DNA of 64,000 nucleotides from NCBI GenBank assembly GCA_021770615.1, contig JAETQR010000024.1, forward strand, positions 8,319-72,318. Reading direction: 5' to 3'. This stretch comes from Lachnospiraceae bacterium. Its GTDB lineage: Bacteria; Bacillota_A; Clostridia; Lachnospirales; Lachnospiraceae. The translations under genes and the position numbers were made by a program. The stretch's first letter is position 1, and each line of letters begins with the position of its first letter. Below the pieces are notes generated by a model. It was not told where the DNA came from. It saw nothing but the letters and a program-made list of their open reading frames with translations, and made no database searches. Shown here piece by piece: positions 23,561 to 31,925 of this stretch.

Positions 23561-25261
23561 ATGAAATACATAAATGAAACAGAAAATAACCCGGAAACAA
23601 AAGCAAAAGTCGTAGCAATCTACTGCCGGGTCAGCACAACCGAACAGGCAGAAGAAGGATATTCGATAGGTGAGCAGGAGCGTGTGCTGATGGATTACTG
23701 TGATAAAAATGGTTTTGATATATACAAAACTTATGCAGATAAGGGCATCAGTGGGAAAGACATCAAGCATCGTCCGGCGATTCAGGAACTTCTCAGGGAT
23801 GCGTCAGAAAAGCGGTTTAATCTGGTTATTTCATGGAAGATCAACCGTATGAGCCGCAAACTGACAGATGCGATTAAGATCGTAGAAATCTTGGAAAAAT
23901 ACGGAATCGCCTACCGCTCTTATTCCGAGCCTTTTGAATCGGATACCCCGGCAGGTCGCATGCAGTTCCAGCTCATGGCTCTGCTGGGCGAATTTGAGAG
24001 AAATACGATTGCCCAGAATGTTAAAATGGGCATGTGTGCCAAAGCCAGAAGCGGAGAGTGGTGCGGTGGCATCGCACCGCTTGGTTATGACTGGGTGCCG
24101 ATGGAGGGAACGGAGCAGTCCGTCAGAAGAAAATCCCGTCTTGAAGTTAACGAGGAAGAAGCCGAAACCATCCGTAAGATTTTTGAACTTTATGCATCCG
24201 GGAAAGGCTACAAAGCAATCGTCAACCATCTCAATAAAGAAGGGTACAAGACGAAACGGGGCAATCCATTTTCCGTGGCACAGCTTAAAGGCATTCTGAT
24301 GAATCCCGTATATATCGGTAAAGTAAGATTTGATGTACGGAGGAACTGGAGCGAGAAACGCAGACAGAACATCAATCCGAACCCCATCATAGCAGAGGGT
24401 ATCCACAAGCCGATTATATCAGATGAATTGTGGAACCGGGTGCAGGGCATCATGAAACAGAAATCAGGTAAACCATCCAGAATTTATGACGGGGAATATC
24501 CGCTTACGGGAATACTACGATGCCCGGAGTGCGGAGCCGGAATGGTAATCTCCCGGACGACTAATACCCTGAAAGACGGTACGAAAAAGAGGATTGTTTA
24601 TTATGCCTGTGGTGCATGGAAAAACAAGGGAACCGCTGTCTGCCACAGCAATTCCATCCGGGTAGATAAGGCAAATGCGGTTGTGTTCCATGAACTGGAA
24701 AAAGTTTTTTCCAATGAGAAATTTTTGAAAATGATTCTTGCGAAGGTCAACGAAGAGAACCGAAGGCAGACTGCACAGGCAGAAAAAGAATGGGCGAGTG
24801 CAGAGAAAGAATTACAACAGTACGAAAACCGACGCAAAAAAGCCTTTGAAGCCTATGAAGATGGCATTCTGACAAGGGATGAATTTCTGAAACGGAAAAA
24901 TGAGATTGCCGGGGAGTCAGAATGCGTTCAAAAAAGGATGATAGAACTTACCACCCTGACCGGGCAGAAAAGACAAAAGGAAATTCCCTATGAAACTGTC
25001 CGGGATATTCTGCAGAATTTCAGCAGGGTACTGAACAGCGATGGAATTGAACGTGGCTTGAAAAAGCAGTTGCTCCATATGCTGATTTCGGAAATAACCA
25101 TTGATAAGAGAAAAGAGATTGATACCATCCATCTCCATCTTACCGGGGAGCTGGTACAGTTTTTACAAAGTGCAGACGGAACCACCTTAAGGGGCGTTCC
25201 GCCTGATTTTTTATGCGATAAAATGGGGCATCCGTCATTAGATTTGGAATTTGCAATATAG
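23561..25261 (+). CDS. large serine recombinase (CcrC/TndX-like)
   Basis: Site-specific serine recombinase of 566 residues, the likely integrase/excisionase of this element. The resolvase catalytic domain spans about 16-165 with the nucleophile Ser25 in YCRVSTTEQAEEG, then SWKINRMSRK and MALLGEFERNTIAQN. The PF07508-type recombinase domain follows (about 195-300), then a zinc ribbon with Cys321, Cys324, Cys350 and Cys361, and a coiled coil at about 375-460 that usually governs directionality. AAGGAGGT precedes the ATG. Length and domain order fit CcrC of SCC elements as well as conjugative-transposon recombinases; proximity to repeated rlmH-end sites favours the SCC-like reading. All catalytic features appear intact. 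Confidence 0.92.
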   Translation: MKYINETENNPETKAKVVAIYCRVSTTEQAEEGYSIGEQERVLMDYCDKNGFDIYKTYADKGISGKDIKHRPAIQELLRDASEKRFNLVISWKINRMSRKLTDAIKIVEILEKYGIAYRSYSEPFESDTPAGRMQFQLMALLGEFERNTIAQNVKMGMCAKARSGEWCGGIAPLGYDWVPMEGTEQSVRRKSRLEVNEEEAETIRKIFELYASGKGYKAIVNHLNKEGYKTKRGNPFSVAQLKGILMNPVYIGKVRFDVRRNWSEKRRQNINPNPIIAEGIHKPIISDELWNRVQGIMKQKSGKPSRIYDGEYPLTGILRCPECGAGMVISRTTNTLKDGTKKRIVYYACGAWKNKGTAVCHSNSIRVDKANAVVFHELEKVFSNEKFLKMILAKVNEENRRQTAQAEKEWASAEKELQQYENRRKKAFEAYEDGILTRDEFLKRKNEIAGESECVQKRMIELTTLTGQKRQKEIPYETVRDILQNFSRVLNSDGIERGLKKQLLHMLISEITIDKRKEIDTIHLHLTGELVQFLQSADGTTLRGVPPDFLCDKMGHPSLDLEFAI

Positions 25262-25294
25262 ACCTGAAACAAAAAGAAAAAAGGAGAGAAAACT

Positions 25295-26221
25295 ATGAAA
25301 TATAAAGAATTTAAGGAGAATCTGCAGAAACAGATTCAGAGCGAGTATACAGAGGCAGACATATATACGGAAATCGTGGGAAGGAATAACGGAATCAGTA
25401 AAGAACGGCTGGTGATCCGTGATAAAGGGGAACACATTGTTCCCTGCATTTATCTGAGGGAGTTGTATCAGTGCTATGAGGAAACCGGGGATATGAAACT
25501 TTGTGTGCAGATGGTAAAACAGCTTGCCGAGAGAAGAAAAGAAATGCCAGTATGTAATATACCCCAAATATGGGAAGAATGCCGGGGACGTATTTTGCTC
25601 CGGCTGGTCTGTCGGGAATGGAACCGGGGCTATCTGGAAACCGTACCCTATAAAGAATATCTGAATTTGGCTGTCACATTTCATCTGCTGTTGGAAAAAA
25701 CAGAAGATGCTGTTTACTCCATGCCTGTGACAAATGAAATTATGGCAATCTGGGGAACCAGTGAGGACGAACTTTTTCAGGCAGGAATGGAGCATCTGCA
25801 TGAGCACAGTCACTTTGAGGTAAGCGGAATTGATAAATTTATTTCTCAATTTATGGGAGAGGAACCGGGAGCAGACCTTAAAAAAGAAAAGACAGATTTA
25901 GAGGAAAGGAAGAAATTGTATCAGTTTCTTTTGCATCATATGTATGTATTATCCGCAGTTCCGTACTGTTTTGGTTCAATAGGGATGCTTGCTACGCAAG
26001 AGCTGAAAGCGTTTGCGGATCAGGCAGGAGGTTTTTATATCCTGCCATCTTCCGTGCATGAATTGATTATTTTCCCGGAGTTTATAGGGGTATCTGTGGA
26101 TTATCTGAAAAGTATAGTACAGAGAATCAATCAGTCAGATTTGCTTCCCGAAGAACGCTTATCGGATTCTGTGTATTATTTTAATCCAGAGAGTGGCGAA
26201 GTGGAACTTGTCGGAAATTGA
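25295..26221 (+). CDS. DUF5688-like hypothetical protein
   Basis: A 308-residue cytosolic protein starting MKYKEFKENLQKQIQSEYTE. The pattern, including VIRDKGEHIVPCIYLRELYQ, an internal MPVTNEIMAIWGTSEDELF, and the closing PSSVHELIIFPE with SVYYFNPESGEVELV, matches the DUF5688 family that is common in Lachnospiraceae mobile and accessory DNA, from memory. Function is unknown. AAGGAG precedes the ATG, 34 bases after the recombinase stop. Confidence 0.7.
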   Translation: MKYKEFKENLQKQIQSEYTEADIYTEIVGRNNGISKERLVIRDKGEHIVPCIYLRELYQCYEETGDMKLCVQMVKQLAERRKEMPVCNIPQIWEECRGRILLRLVCREWNRGYLETVPYKEYLNLAVTFHLLLEKTEDAVYSMPVTNEIMAIWGTSEDELFQAGMEHLHEHSHFEVSGIDKFISQFMGEEPGADLKKEKTDLEERKKLYQFLLHHMYVLSAVPYCFGSIGMLATQELKAFADQAGGFYILPSSVHELIIFPEFIGVSVDYLKSIVQRINQSDLLPEERLSDSVYYFNPESGEVELVGN

Positions 26222-26333
26222 TTTCTGCTTTCCCGTTTCAGGAACTGTTTCAGAGGGAAAATTTGAATTGTGTAAATGTGTGAAACGTGGTAAACTATAA
26301 GCAACATAAGAACGAACGAAAGAAGGTGGTGCA

Positions 26334-27131
26334 GTGCCAGTCAGCAATGCAGAAGAAAAGCGGAAGAAGATAGAAAAACGTATCAAAGATTTCCGGCTGT
26401 TTGATGATGAGTTTATGACGAAAATTTTTGAGGATGATATAGAGTGTACGGAGCTTGTTCTCCACATTATCATGGATAAACCGGATTTGAAAGTAAAGAA
26501 AACCCAAGTCCAGCATGTGATAAAGAACTTGCAGGGGCGTTCTCTAACTCTGGATATTCATGCGACCGATAAGGAACAGAAAGAGTATGATATAGAAATT
26601 CAACGGGCGGATAGTGGAGCAAAACCAAAACGTGCAAGGTATCACAGCAGTCTGCTGGATGCCAATGTACTATTAGCATCCGATGAAACGGAAAACCTGC
26701 CAGAAACTTATGTAATATTCATAACTGAAAATGACGTTTTGGGAAAGGATAAGCCGATTTATCATATCAACCGATACATAGAAGAGACGGGAGAAGTTTT
26801 CGGAGATTGTTCGCATATCTTATATGTGAATGGGGCATATCGTGATGAATCACCTTTGGGATTGCTCATGCGAGATTTTTCCTGTATGAATGCTTCGGAT
26901 ATGCATTATAAAAAATTAGCAGATAGGGTACGATATTTTAAGGAAAACGAGGAAGGAGTGCAGACTATGAGTGGAATTGTAGCAGAACTGATCGATGAGG
27001 AAAAGAGGGAAATGACTGTAAAGCTATTGAAAAATGGCAAACTTTCTAAAAAGGAAATAGCAGAGATTTCAGGACTTGACATTGAAGTTGTGGAGACTTT
27101 GGAGAAAGAGCAGAAAGCAGTCGTTTATTAA
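26334..27131 (+). CDS. Rpn-family PD-(D/E)XK recombination-promoting nuclease
   Basis: A 265-residue protein of the Rpn/YhgA-like family (often annotated as PD-(D/E)XK nuclease family transposase). The core shows DDEFMTKIFEDDIECTELVL, then SLTLDIHATDKEQKEYDIEI, in which Asp and the ExQ/EIQ pattern supply the nuclease site, then KRARYHSSLLDANVL. The C-terminal 60 residues (LIDEEKREMTVKLLKNGKLS) form a small helical region that is repeated almost exactly at 31367-31585. Translation probably starts at GTG 26334, after AAGGTGG. Rpn proteins make DNA breaks that stimulate RecA-independent recombination and are typical passengers in variable regions. Confidence 0.8.
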   Translation: MPVSNAEEKRKKIEKRIKDFRLFDDEFMTKIFEDDIECTELVLHIIMDKPDLKVKKTQVQHVIKNLQGRSLTLDIHATDKEQKEYDIEIQRADSGAKPKRARYHSSLLDANVLLASDETENLPETYVIFITENDVLGKDKPIYHINRYIEETGEVFGDCSHILYVNGAYRDESPLGLLMRDFSCMNASDMHYKKLADRVRYFKENEEGVQTMSGIVAELIDEEKREMTVKLLKNGKLSKKEIAEISGLDIEVVETLEKEQKAVVY

Positions 27132-27530
27132 ATGGAGTTTTGATAAGAAACCAGTGTTGGGACAGATGTAAGCTGGGATGTTTATATCTGTCTCAGTAAA
27201 AGTTGCTATATCGAAGTTGTTATTTCAAGGGATGATTGATTAAACTGGCATTGAAAAGAGGCAAGGAATATATAACATTATTGTTGTGAGGCAGGATATT
27301 AAGATATCTGTTGAAACATAAAAGTCCTTTTAAATTCTAAATGAAGCAGTTGTAGAATAAGTTGGTTTATCAAAAAAGAAACATTAGTATTTATTAAATA
27401 GGAGTAACTATTAGGTTGAGTACCAGTTCTATAAATAGAAAGGGAGACTGTTATTAAATAATGAAAGTTATATTTGTTGGATAAGAAATTAATTTTAATT
27501 TATTTAGTGAAAAGTATTAGGAGGTAAAAA
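27132..27530. other. A+T-rich gap without recognised gene
   Basis: About 400 bases between the Rpn gene and the DUF262 gene. All frames are broken by stops. A weak GACAGAT/ATCTGTC pairing occurs near 27168-27217; otherwise nothing was recognised until AGGAGG before 27531. Confidence 0.5.
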
Positions 27531-29612
27531 ATGGAAGCAACACAAGGTTCTTTGTTAAGATTTATGGAGGGGGCGGATAAGCGATTTATTATTCCTGTTT
27601 ATCAAAGAAACTATGATTGGAAAAAGGAACATTGCGAAACATTACTAGAGGATTTAATAGCAGTATATAGAAATCAATTAGCAACCCATTTCTTTGGCAG
27701 CATAGTTTTTGTTGGTGATGATAATGCTTCAGGACCAGAATATTCTATTATAGATGGTCAACAACGATTAACTACAATTTCACTCTTGTTGTTGGCAATT
27801 TATAATTATATAAATGATAAAAACATAGAAAGTAAAATATTGAATGCTAAAAAGATAAGAGATAGTTATCTTGTGGATGAATATTCAACAGAAGAGGTAA
27901 AGTTGAAACTTAAATTGATTAAGAATGATAGAGTTGCTTATGAAAGTTTATTTTCGGATGAAACAAGAGTTTCAGATTCCAAAATTAATGGTAATTACAT
28001 ATATTTTTATAAGAGAATTTCTAATATGGAGATAAATGAAATTGAGGGGGTTTATTTAGCAATACAAAAATTGGTTGTTGTTAAAATCTCAATTAAACCT
28101 ACTCATGGAGATAATCCCCAGTTGATTTTTGAAAGTCTGAATTCTACAGGTCTTGATTTGGAAGAAGCTGATAAAATAAGAAATTTTATACTGATGGATT
28201 TAAAGGTGGAAGAGCAAGAAAAATATTATACTAAGTACTGGTCTAAAATAGAAAGTGAAACACTTTATAATGTTAGTACTTTTATAAGATTCTATTTAGC
28301 GATTAAAGAACAAAAACTTTATTCGCCTTCTTTGCTTTATAAAAATTTTAAGCAATATGTTATAATAAAAAAGTTTGATGATAAAAGTATTCTATTAAAA
28401 GATTTATTAAAGTATGCAAAGTATTATAATAAGATATTGAGTGCTGAGGGGAATGAAGGATATAATGGCTCTATAACAAGAATTAAAATGATGGATTTGA
28501 GTATGGTTTATCCCTTTTTAATGGAATTATTTGATGCACAAGCTAGCCATATGATATCGAAGAATGATTTTGAAGAGATATTAAAAATTCTAGAAACATA
28601 TATAATTAGGAGAGTAATATGTGGTATATCATTCGAGTCATTGAACAAAACTTTTGCATTTATGGGAAATACAATCAAAAACTTAGTAGATGATGAAAAA
28701 ATTTCATATATAGTAGCTTTTAAATACGTTATATTAAATTATACTGGACACTACCGCTTTCCACGTGATTTTGAGTTTGAAGAGAAATTTATCCAGAGAG
28801 ATATTTATTCAATTTCACCTAAGTATAAAAAATATATTTTTGCTGAAATTGAAAATTATGATAATAAAGAAAGATTGGATATTTACAGCCAATTAGATAA
28901 TGGTGAGTTATCAATTGAACATATTATGCCTCAAACATTAAAGGAAGAATGGAAAAAGGAACTGGGAGAAGATTGGGAAATAGTACACGAAAAGTATATT
29001 CATACTATAGGTAATTTAACTCTTACAGGATATAATAGCAAGTACAGTAATTACCCATTTCAAAGAAAACGAGATATGGATAAAGGATTTAAAGAGAGCC
29101 GACTTTTTTTGAATAAATTTGTTGGACAACAAGAAAAATGGACAGAGTATGAAATGAAAAAACGTGCTGAGTTTTTACTTGAAAGGGCATTGTTAATATG
29201 GAAATTACCAGAATGTTCATTTGTCAAAGAGAATGAGGAAGATTGGTATGGGTTAGATGAAGAAACTATTGATTATACAGGAAAACAAATAAGTCAATAT
29301 AGGTTTTTGAATGATGTTATTCCAGCAACAGATTGGACAGCAATGTTTAGAGATATAGCAAATACACTATATAGACTTGACGCTACACCTTTTGAATCTA
29401 TTGTAAACAAGGAGTTTCCTGAAAATAGAATTCTTGAAAAAAGATTTTCAAAAACTGCTGATACTTTAAGAAATTATCATAGAGTTGCGGACGGAATTTA
29501 TATAGAAACAAAGTTAAATACTCAAGCAAAAATTGATATGCTTCGTGTATTATTGTCGCAATATAATGTTGATTTACAAGATTTGGCATTTAAGCTAAAA
29601 GCAGATGTATAA
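27531..29612 (+). CDS. DUF262-DUF1524 (GmrSD-like) restriction/defence protein
   Basis: A 693-residue single-chain protein. The N-terminal DUF262 (GmrS-like NTPase/ParB-fold) part shows FIIPVYQRNYDWKKEHCETL, FFGSIVFVGD and SIIDGQQRLTTISLLLLAIY, including the DGQQR nucleotide motif. The DUF1524 (GmrD-like HNH nuclease) part has SIEHIMPQTLKEEWKKELG and HTIGNLTLTGYNSKYSN, holding the His-Asn-His set. An extra domain of about 130 residues follows (WYGLDEETIDYTGKQISQYR onward). GmrSD-type proteins are type IV enzymes that cut modified phage DNA; specificity cannot be read here. Codon use is markedly more A+T-rich than in chromosomal neighbours, indicating separate transfer. AGGAGG precedes the ATG. 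Confidence 0.85.
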   Translation: MEATQGSLLRFMEGADKRFIIPVYQRNYDWKKEHCETLLEDLIAVYRNQLATHFFGSIVFVGDDNASGPEYSIIDGQQRLTTISLLLLAIYNYINDKNIESKILNAKKIRDSYLVDEYSTEEVKLKLKLIKNDRVAYESLFSDETRVSDSKINGNYIYFYKRISNMEINEIEGVYLAIQKLVVVKISIKPTHGDNPQLIFESLNSTGLDLEEADKIRNFILMDLKVEEQEKYYTKYWSKIESETLYNVSTFIRFYLAIKEQKLYSPSLLYKNFKQYVIIKKFDDKSILLKDLLKYAKYYNKILSAEGNEGYNGSITRIKMMDLSMVYPFLMELFDAQASHMISKNDFEEILKILETYIIRRVICGISFESLNKTFAFMGNTIKNLVDDEKISYIVAFKYVILNYTGHYRFPRDFEFEEKFIQRDIYSISPKYKKYIFAEIENYDNKERLDIYSQLDNGELSIEHIMPQTLKEEWKKELGEDWEIVHEKYIHTIGNLTLTGYNSKYSNYPFQRKRDMDKGFKESRLFLNKFVGQQEKWTEYEMKKRAEFLLERALLIWKLPECSFVKENEEDWYGLDEETIDYTGKQISQYRFLNDVIPATDWTAMFRDIANTLYRLDATPFESIVNKEFPENRILEKRFSKTADTLRNYHRVADGIYIETKLNTQAKIDMLRVLLSQYNVDLQDLAFKLKADV

Positions 29613-29714
29613 ATTTGAATATTTTGAATGTTTGCAAATAGTAATATTATGATAAAGTAAGTATAGATTTTTTGTTATATAGTTTTTCTCCTAAAACAAA
29701 TAAAAACAAGGGAA

Positions 29715-29769
29715 AAACCTCACTTGCTCCAGTCATGGAGAACCGTACCATAAATAAATGAGGTTTTTG
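29715..29769. other. att-like site B (element junction)
   Basis: Contains GGAGAACCGTACCATAAATAA (29737-29757), which encodes Gly-Glu-Pro-Tyr-His-Lys-stop like the rlmH end, then GAGGTTTTTG. It is framed by a perfect 10-bp inverted repeat, AAAAACCTCA (29713-29722) and TGAGGTTTTT (29759-29768). Bases 29715-29762 match 32159-32206 at 47 of 48 positions. No rlmH coding sequence precedes the core, as expected of a right-end junction. Confidence 0.75.
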
Positions 29770-29775
29770 TTTTGG

Positions 29776-29804
29776 TTGTAAGTTTGGGGCGGTGGGGTTA
29801 TAAT
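29776..29804 (+). promoter_or_regulatory. sigma-A-like promoter after att-like site B
   Basis: TTGTAA (29776-29781), 17 bases, TATAAT (29799-29804); same hexamers and spacing as after site A. It drives the DUF3791 gene that starts 30 bases downstream. Confidence 0.7.
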
Positions 29805-29833
29805 GAGGATATCGGATTTGGGGAGGTGGCGGT

Positions 29834-30052
29834 ATGTGTACAAAGAAAGAATTGGAATTTAGTCTTTTTATCATTTATCAGTTATCGGAGAAATGGAATA
29901 AGACACCACCAGAGGTATATAAAATACTGAATGATACCCGTATTCTGGATGATTATATTATTGCGTGCTATGATACGCTCCATACGCTGGGAGCGGAATA
30001 TCTGACAGAGGATATTACAGAATTTACGAGAGAGAAGGGAGTACAGGTATGA
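29834..30052 (+). CDS. DUF3791-family small protein
   Basis: A 72-residue helical protein: LEFSLFIIYQLSEKWNKTPP, VYKILNDTRILDDYIIACYD and LHTLGAEYLTEDITEFTREK, the DUF3791 layout with its final acidic helix. The stop overlaps the ATG of the DUF3990 gene. DUF3791 and DUF3990 genes are commonly adjacent and have been viewed as a toxin-antitoxin-like pair, so this could be the antitoxin; that role is inferred from context. Confidence 0.8.
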   Translation: MCTKKELEFSLFIIYQLSEKWNKTPPEVYKILNDTRILDDYIIACYDTLHTLGAEYLTEDITEFTREKGVQV

Positions 30053-30540
30053 TTGTATATCATGGAACGACGATGGTACTGAAAGAGCCAGATGTGGCAT
30101 TTTCAAAAGATTATCTGGATTTTGGGAAGGGATTTTATGTTACCACCTATCAGGAGCAGGCAGAAAGGTGGGCTTTGAGAAAAGGAGTGCGAAAGCAGAA
30201 GCCATCATATGTTAATGTATATGAAATGGCTGATGACTTGACTTCTTTTAAAGTGCTGGATTTTGAAAAGGAAAATGAGAAGTGGCTGGATTTTGTCTGT
30301 GCCTGTCGAAGGGGAGATAAAGAATATCAGAATTATGATGTTATTATTGGCGGTGTTGCGGATGATGATGTATTTAAAACTGTGGATATGTATTTTCGGG
30401 GACTTTGGGGCAAGGAAAAGGCATTGGAAGAGTTGCGTTATTATAAAATGAACAATCAGATCTGTATTGTATATCAAGAAATTTTGGAGCAGATACTTAC
30501 TTTCCAGAAATCATATGAGGTGAAAGAAAATGATAGATAA
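30049..30540 (+). CDS. DUF3990-family protein (ADP-ribosyltransferase-like)
   Basis: A 163-residue protein with the DUF3990 pattern: IVYHGTTMVLKEPDV at the start, DYLDFGKGFYVTTYQEQAER, VNVYEM, then NYDVIIGGVADDDVFKTVD and NNQICIVYQEILEQIL. YHGT, GFY and a late Gln/Glu correspond to the conserved triad of ART-fold enzymes, so a toxin that modifies a cellular target with ADP-ribose is plausible. It overlaps the upstream DUF3791 gene by 4 bases and the downstream small gene by 11, giving a tight three-gene unit directly after att-like site B. No lesion is visible. Confidence 0.8.
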   Translation: MIVYHGTTMVLKEPDVAFSKDYLDFGKGFYVTTYQEQAERWALRKGVRKQKPSYVNVYEMADDLTSFKVLDFEKENEKWLDFVCACRRGDKEYQNYDVIIGGVADDDVFKTVDMYFRGLWGKEKALEELRYYKMNNQICIVYQEILEQILTFQKSYEVKENDR

Positions 30541-30757
30541 AAATAGTTTGGAGTTTGTCTACAAGCAGAATTTGGAAGATAATATCATTCAATACCTTTC
30601 CGAGGTTAAAAAGATTGATTTGCGTCAGGCAACGGATCTATACTATCACAGCAGATTGGCAGAGCAAATTTCTCAAGGACTGTATGGGATAGAAAATATG
30701 GACTACAAATATCTTGTACAGGATATGGTTGAGAACGAGAGGGAGTTATTTTTATAG
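30530..30757 (+). CDS. small third component of the DUF3791/DUF3990 unit
   Basis: A 75-residue helical protein (SLEFVYKQNLEDNIIQYLSE, then DLRQATDLYYHSRLAEQISQ and GIENMDYKYLVQDM). The YYHSRLAEQI-x-GLYGI pattern is shared by small genes found beside DUF3990 genes, as far as I recall; it may be a second DUF3791-like protein. It overlaps the DUF3990 gene by 11 bases. Function unknown, antitoxin or accessory role inferred. Confidence 0.65.
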   Translation: MIDKNSLEFVYKQNLEDNIIQYLSEVKKIDLRQATDLYYHSRLAEQISQGLYGIENMDYKYLVQDMVENERELFL

Positions 30758-30791
30758 GGAAAGGGGAGAACGGATTCAGGGAGGTAGTGGT

Positions 30792-31205
30792 ATGTCTACA
30801 AAAACAGAATTACAAAAGATAACGTAAGTGGTCGTTCAGTCTGTCTTGGAGCTGATGGAAGATAGGATTTATAAAATCATCCTTTATGGTTCTTATGCCA
30901 GAGGAGATTTTGATACAGAATCCGATGTAGATATTATAATCTTACTGGATTGTGATGAGAAAGAACTGAGAAATTACCGCAAGAGAGTTTCGGTATTAGC
31001 TAGTCGGATCAGTCTTGAAAATGATATAGAAGTTTCTCTTCTTCTCAAAAATAGGAAATCTTTTGAAGATAGACGGGTCATTTTACCGTTTTATCAGAAT
31101 ATTGAGAATGAGGGGGGGATTATATGGAGAATGAGAGGAAGGAACTTTCAAAATATCGAATGGAGCAGGCGAGACAGTATATCACATCTGCAAAAGCACT
31201 GGTAG
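30792..31205 (+). pseudogene. MNT-type nucleotidyltransferase with early stop and frameshifted end
   Basis: With GGGAGG upstream, the natural start is ATG 30792 (MSTKTELQKIT), but TAA at 30825-30827 interrupts after 11 codons. Translation could resume at GTG 30828. Beyond it lies an intact MNT core, ILYGSYARGDFDTESDVDII. Near the end a run of seven G (31112-31118) puts the frame out; six G would give the normal ending Glu-Gly-Gly-Leu-Tyr-Gly-Glu-stop overlapping the HEPN start. MNT antitoxins AMPylate HEPN toxins; here both genes look decayed. Confidence 0.75.
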
Positions 31206-31326
31206 AGATTGGCGATTATAAAGGGGTAGCAAATATCTGTAGAAGAAGTGAATGAACAAATTGAAAATGCAGTTAGATTTTGTGATGAAGTGGAATCATA
31301 TCTGACAAAAAATGGTAACTTTCATA
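31124..31326 (+). pseudogene. HEPN-domain toxin remnant with internal deletion
   Basis: From ATG 31124 the frame gives MENERKELSKYRMEQARQYI then TSAKALVEIGDYKGVAN, the normal HEPN N-terminus, but then stops after 43 residues. In another frame from 31236 the sequence reads SVEEVNEQIENAVRFCDEVE, the usual C-terminal helix. The middle of the domain, including the RxxxxH RNase site, is missing. It directly follows the damaged MNT gene, so the module is dead. Confidence 0.75.
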
Positions 31327-31585
31327 GCAAGATATCACAGCAGTCTGCTGGATGCCAATGCACCCCAAATTAGCAGACAGGGTACGATATTTTAAGGAAA
31401 ACGAGGAAGGAGTGCAGACTATGAGCGGAATTGTAGCAGAACTGATTGACGAGGAAAAGAGGGAAATAACTGTAAGGCTATTGAAAAATGGCAAACTTTC
31501 TAAAAAGGAAATAGCAGAGATTTCAGGACTTGACATTGAAGTTGTGGAGACTTTGGAGAAAGAGCAGAAAGCAGTCGTTTATTAA
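31327..31585 (+). pseudogene. internally deleted second Rpn-like gene
   Basis: Bases 31327-31360 match the Rpn gene around 26633-26669 (CACAGCAGTCTGCTGGATGC), then the match jumps to 26909 onward and continues to the stop with very few differences. About 240 bases of the nuclease core are absent and there is no N-terminal half. The remaining open frame encodes a 72-77-residue C-terminal fragment (LIDEEKREITVRLLKNGKLS). It could still be translated but cannot be a nuclease. Confidence 0.8.
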
Positions 31586-31604
31586 ATGGTGTTTTGAATT
31601 GTGC

Positions 31605-31925
31605 AATGTAAATGGAGAAAAAAGCGATAATCCTTTTCTCTGGATAATTTATAACAAAGTAGCAAAAGTTAAGCCAAGTAAAAAATGGAGGCGGGAATAT
31701 ATGACGTTAATGATGAGAGAAAGAGCGATTAAGCGGGAAACGAGGGAAGAAACGAGATGAGAGGACATCAGAAAATTAATTGCGAGTCTAAGATTTTATA
31801 ATATTTCCGATGAAGGGATTCTCCAGCAGTTAATGGAACAATATCAGCTGACAATGGAAGAGGCAAGTGCTTTACTTATAAATGGCAGTAAAACCAAAAA
31901 GGAGGTCGCAGGATGTCAACATTAG
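31605..31925 (+). pseudogene. C-terminal remnant of another PD-(D/E)XK (Rpn-type) protein with stop codon
   Basis: The frame reads SDNPFLWIIYNKVAKVKPSK, KKWRREYMTLMMRERAIK, then a TGA at 31758-31760, after which the same frame continues EDIRKLIASLRFYNISDEGI and LMEQYQLTMEEASALL. This is the typical tail of a PD-(D/E)XK transposase-type protein different from the one at 26334. No N-terminal part is present. The TGA could derive from CGA by one change. Confidence 0.7.

Noticed and set aside
23561..25261. Tn5397/TndX-type conjugative transposon
   Set aside because: The recombinase could fit, but no relaxase, coupling protein or type IV secretion genes are present, and the repeated sites point to rlmH.
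29713..29768. Inverted repeat at site B as a simple transcription terminator
   Set aside because: The loop of 36 bases is too long for an efficient terminator, and the block, including the rlmH-end core, recurs at 32159-32206 without the right arm.
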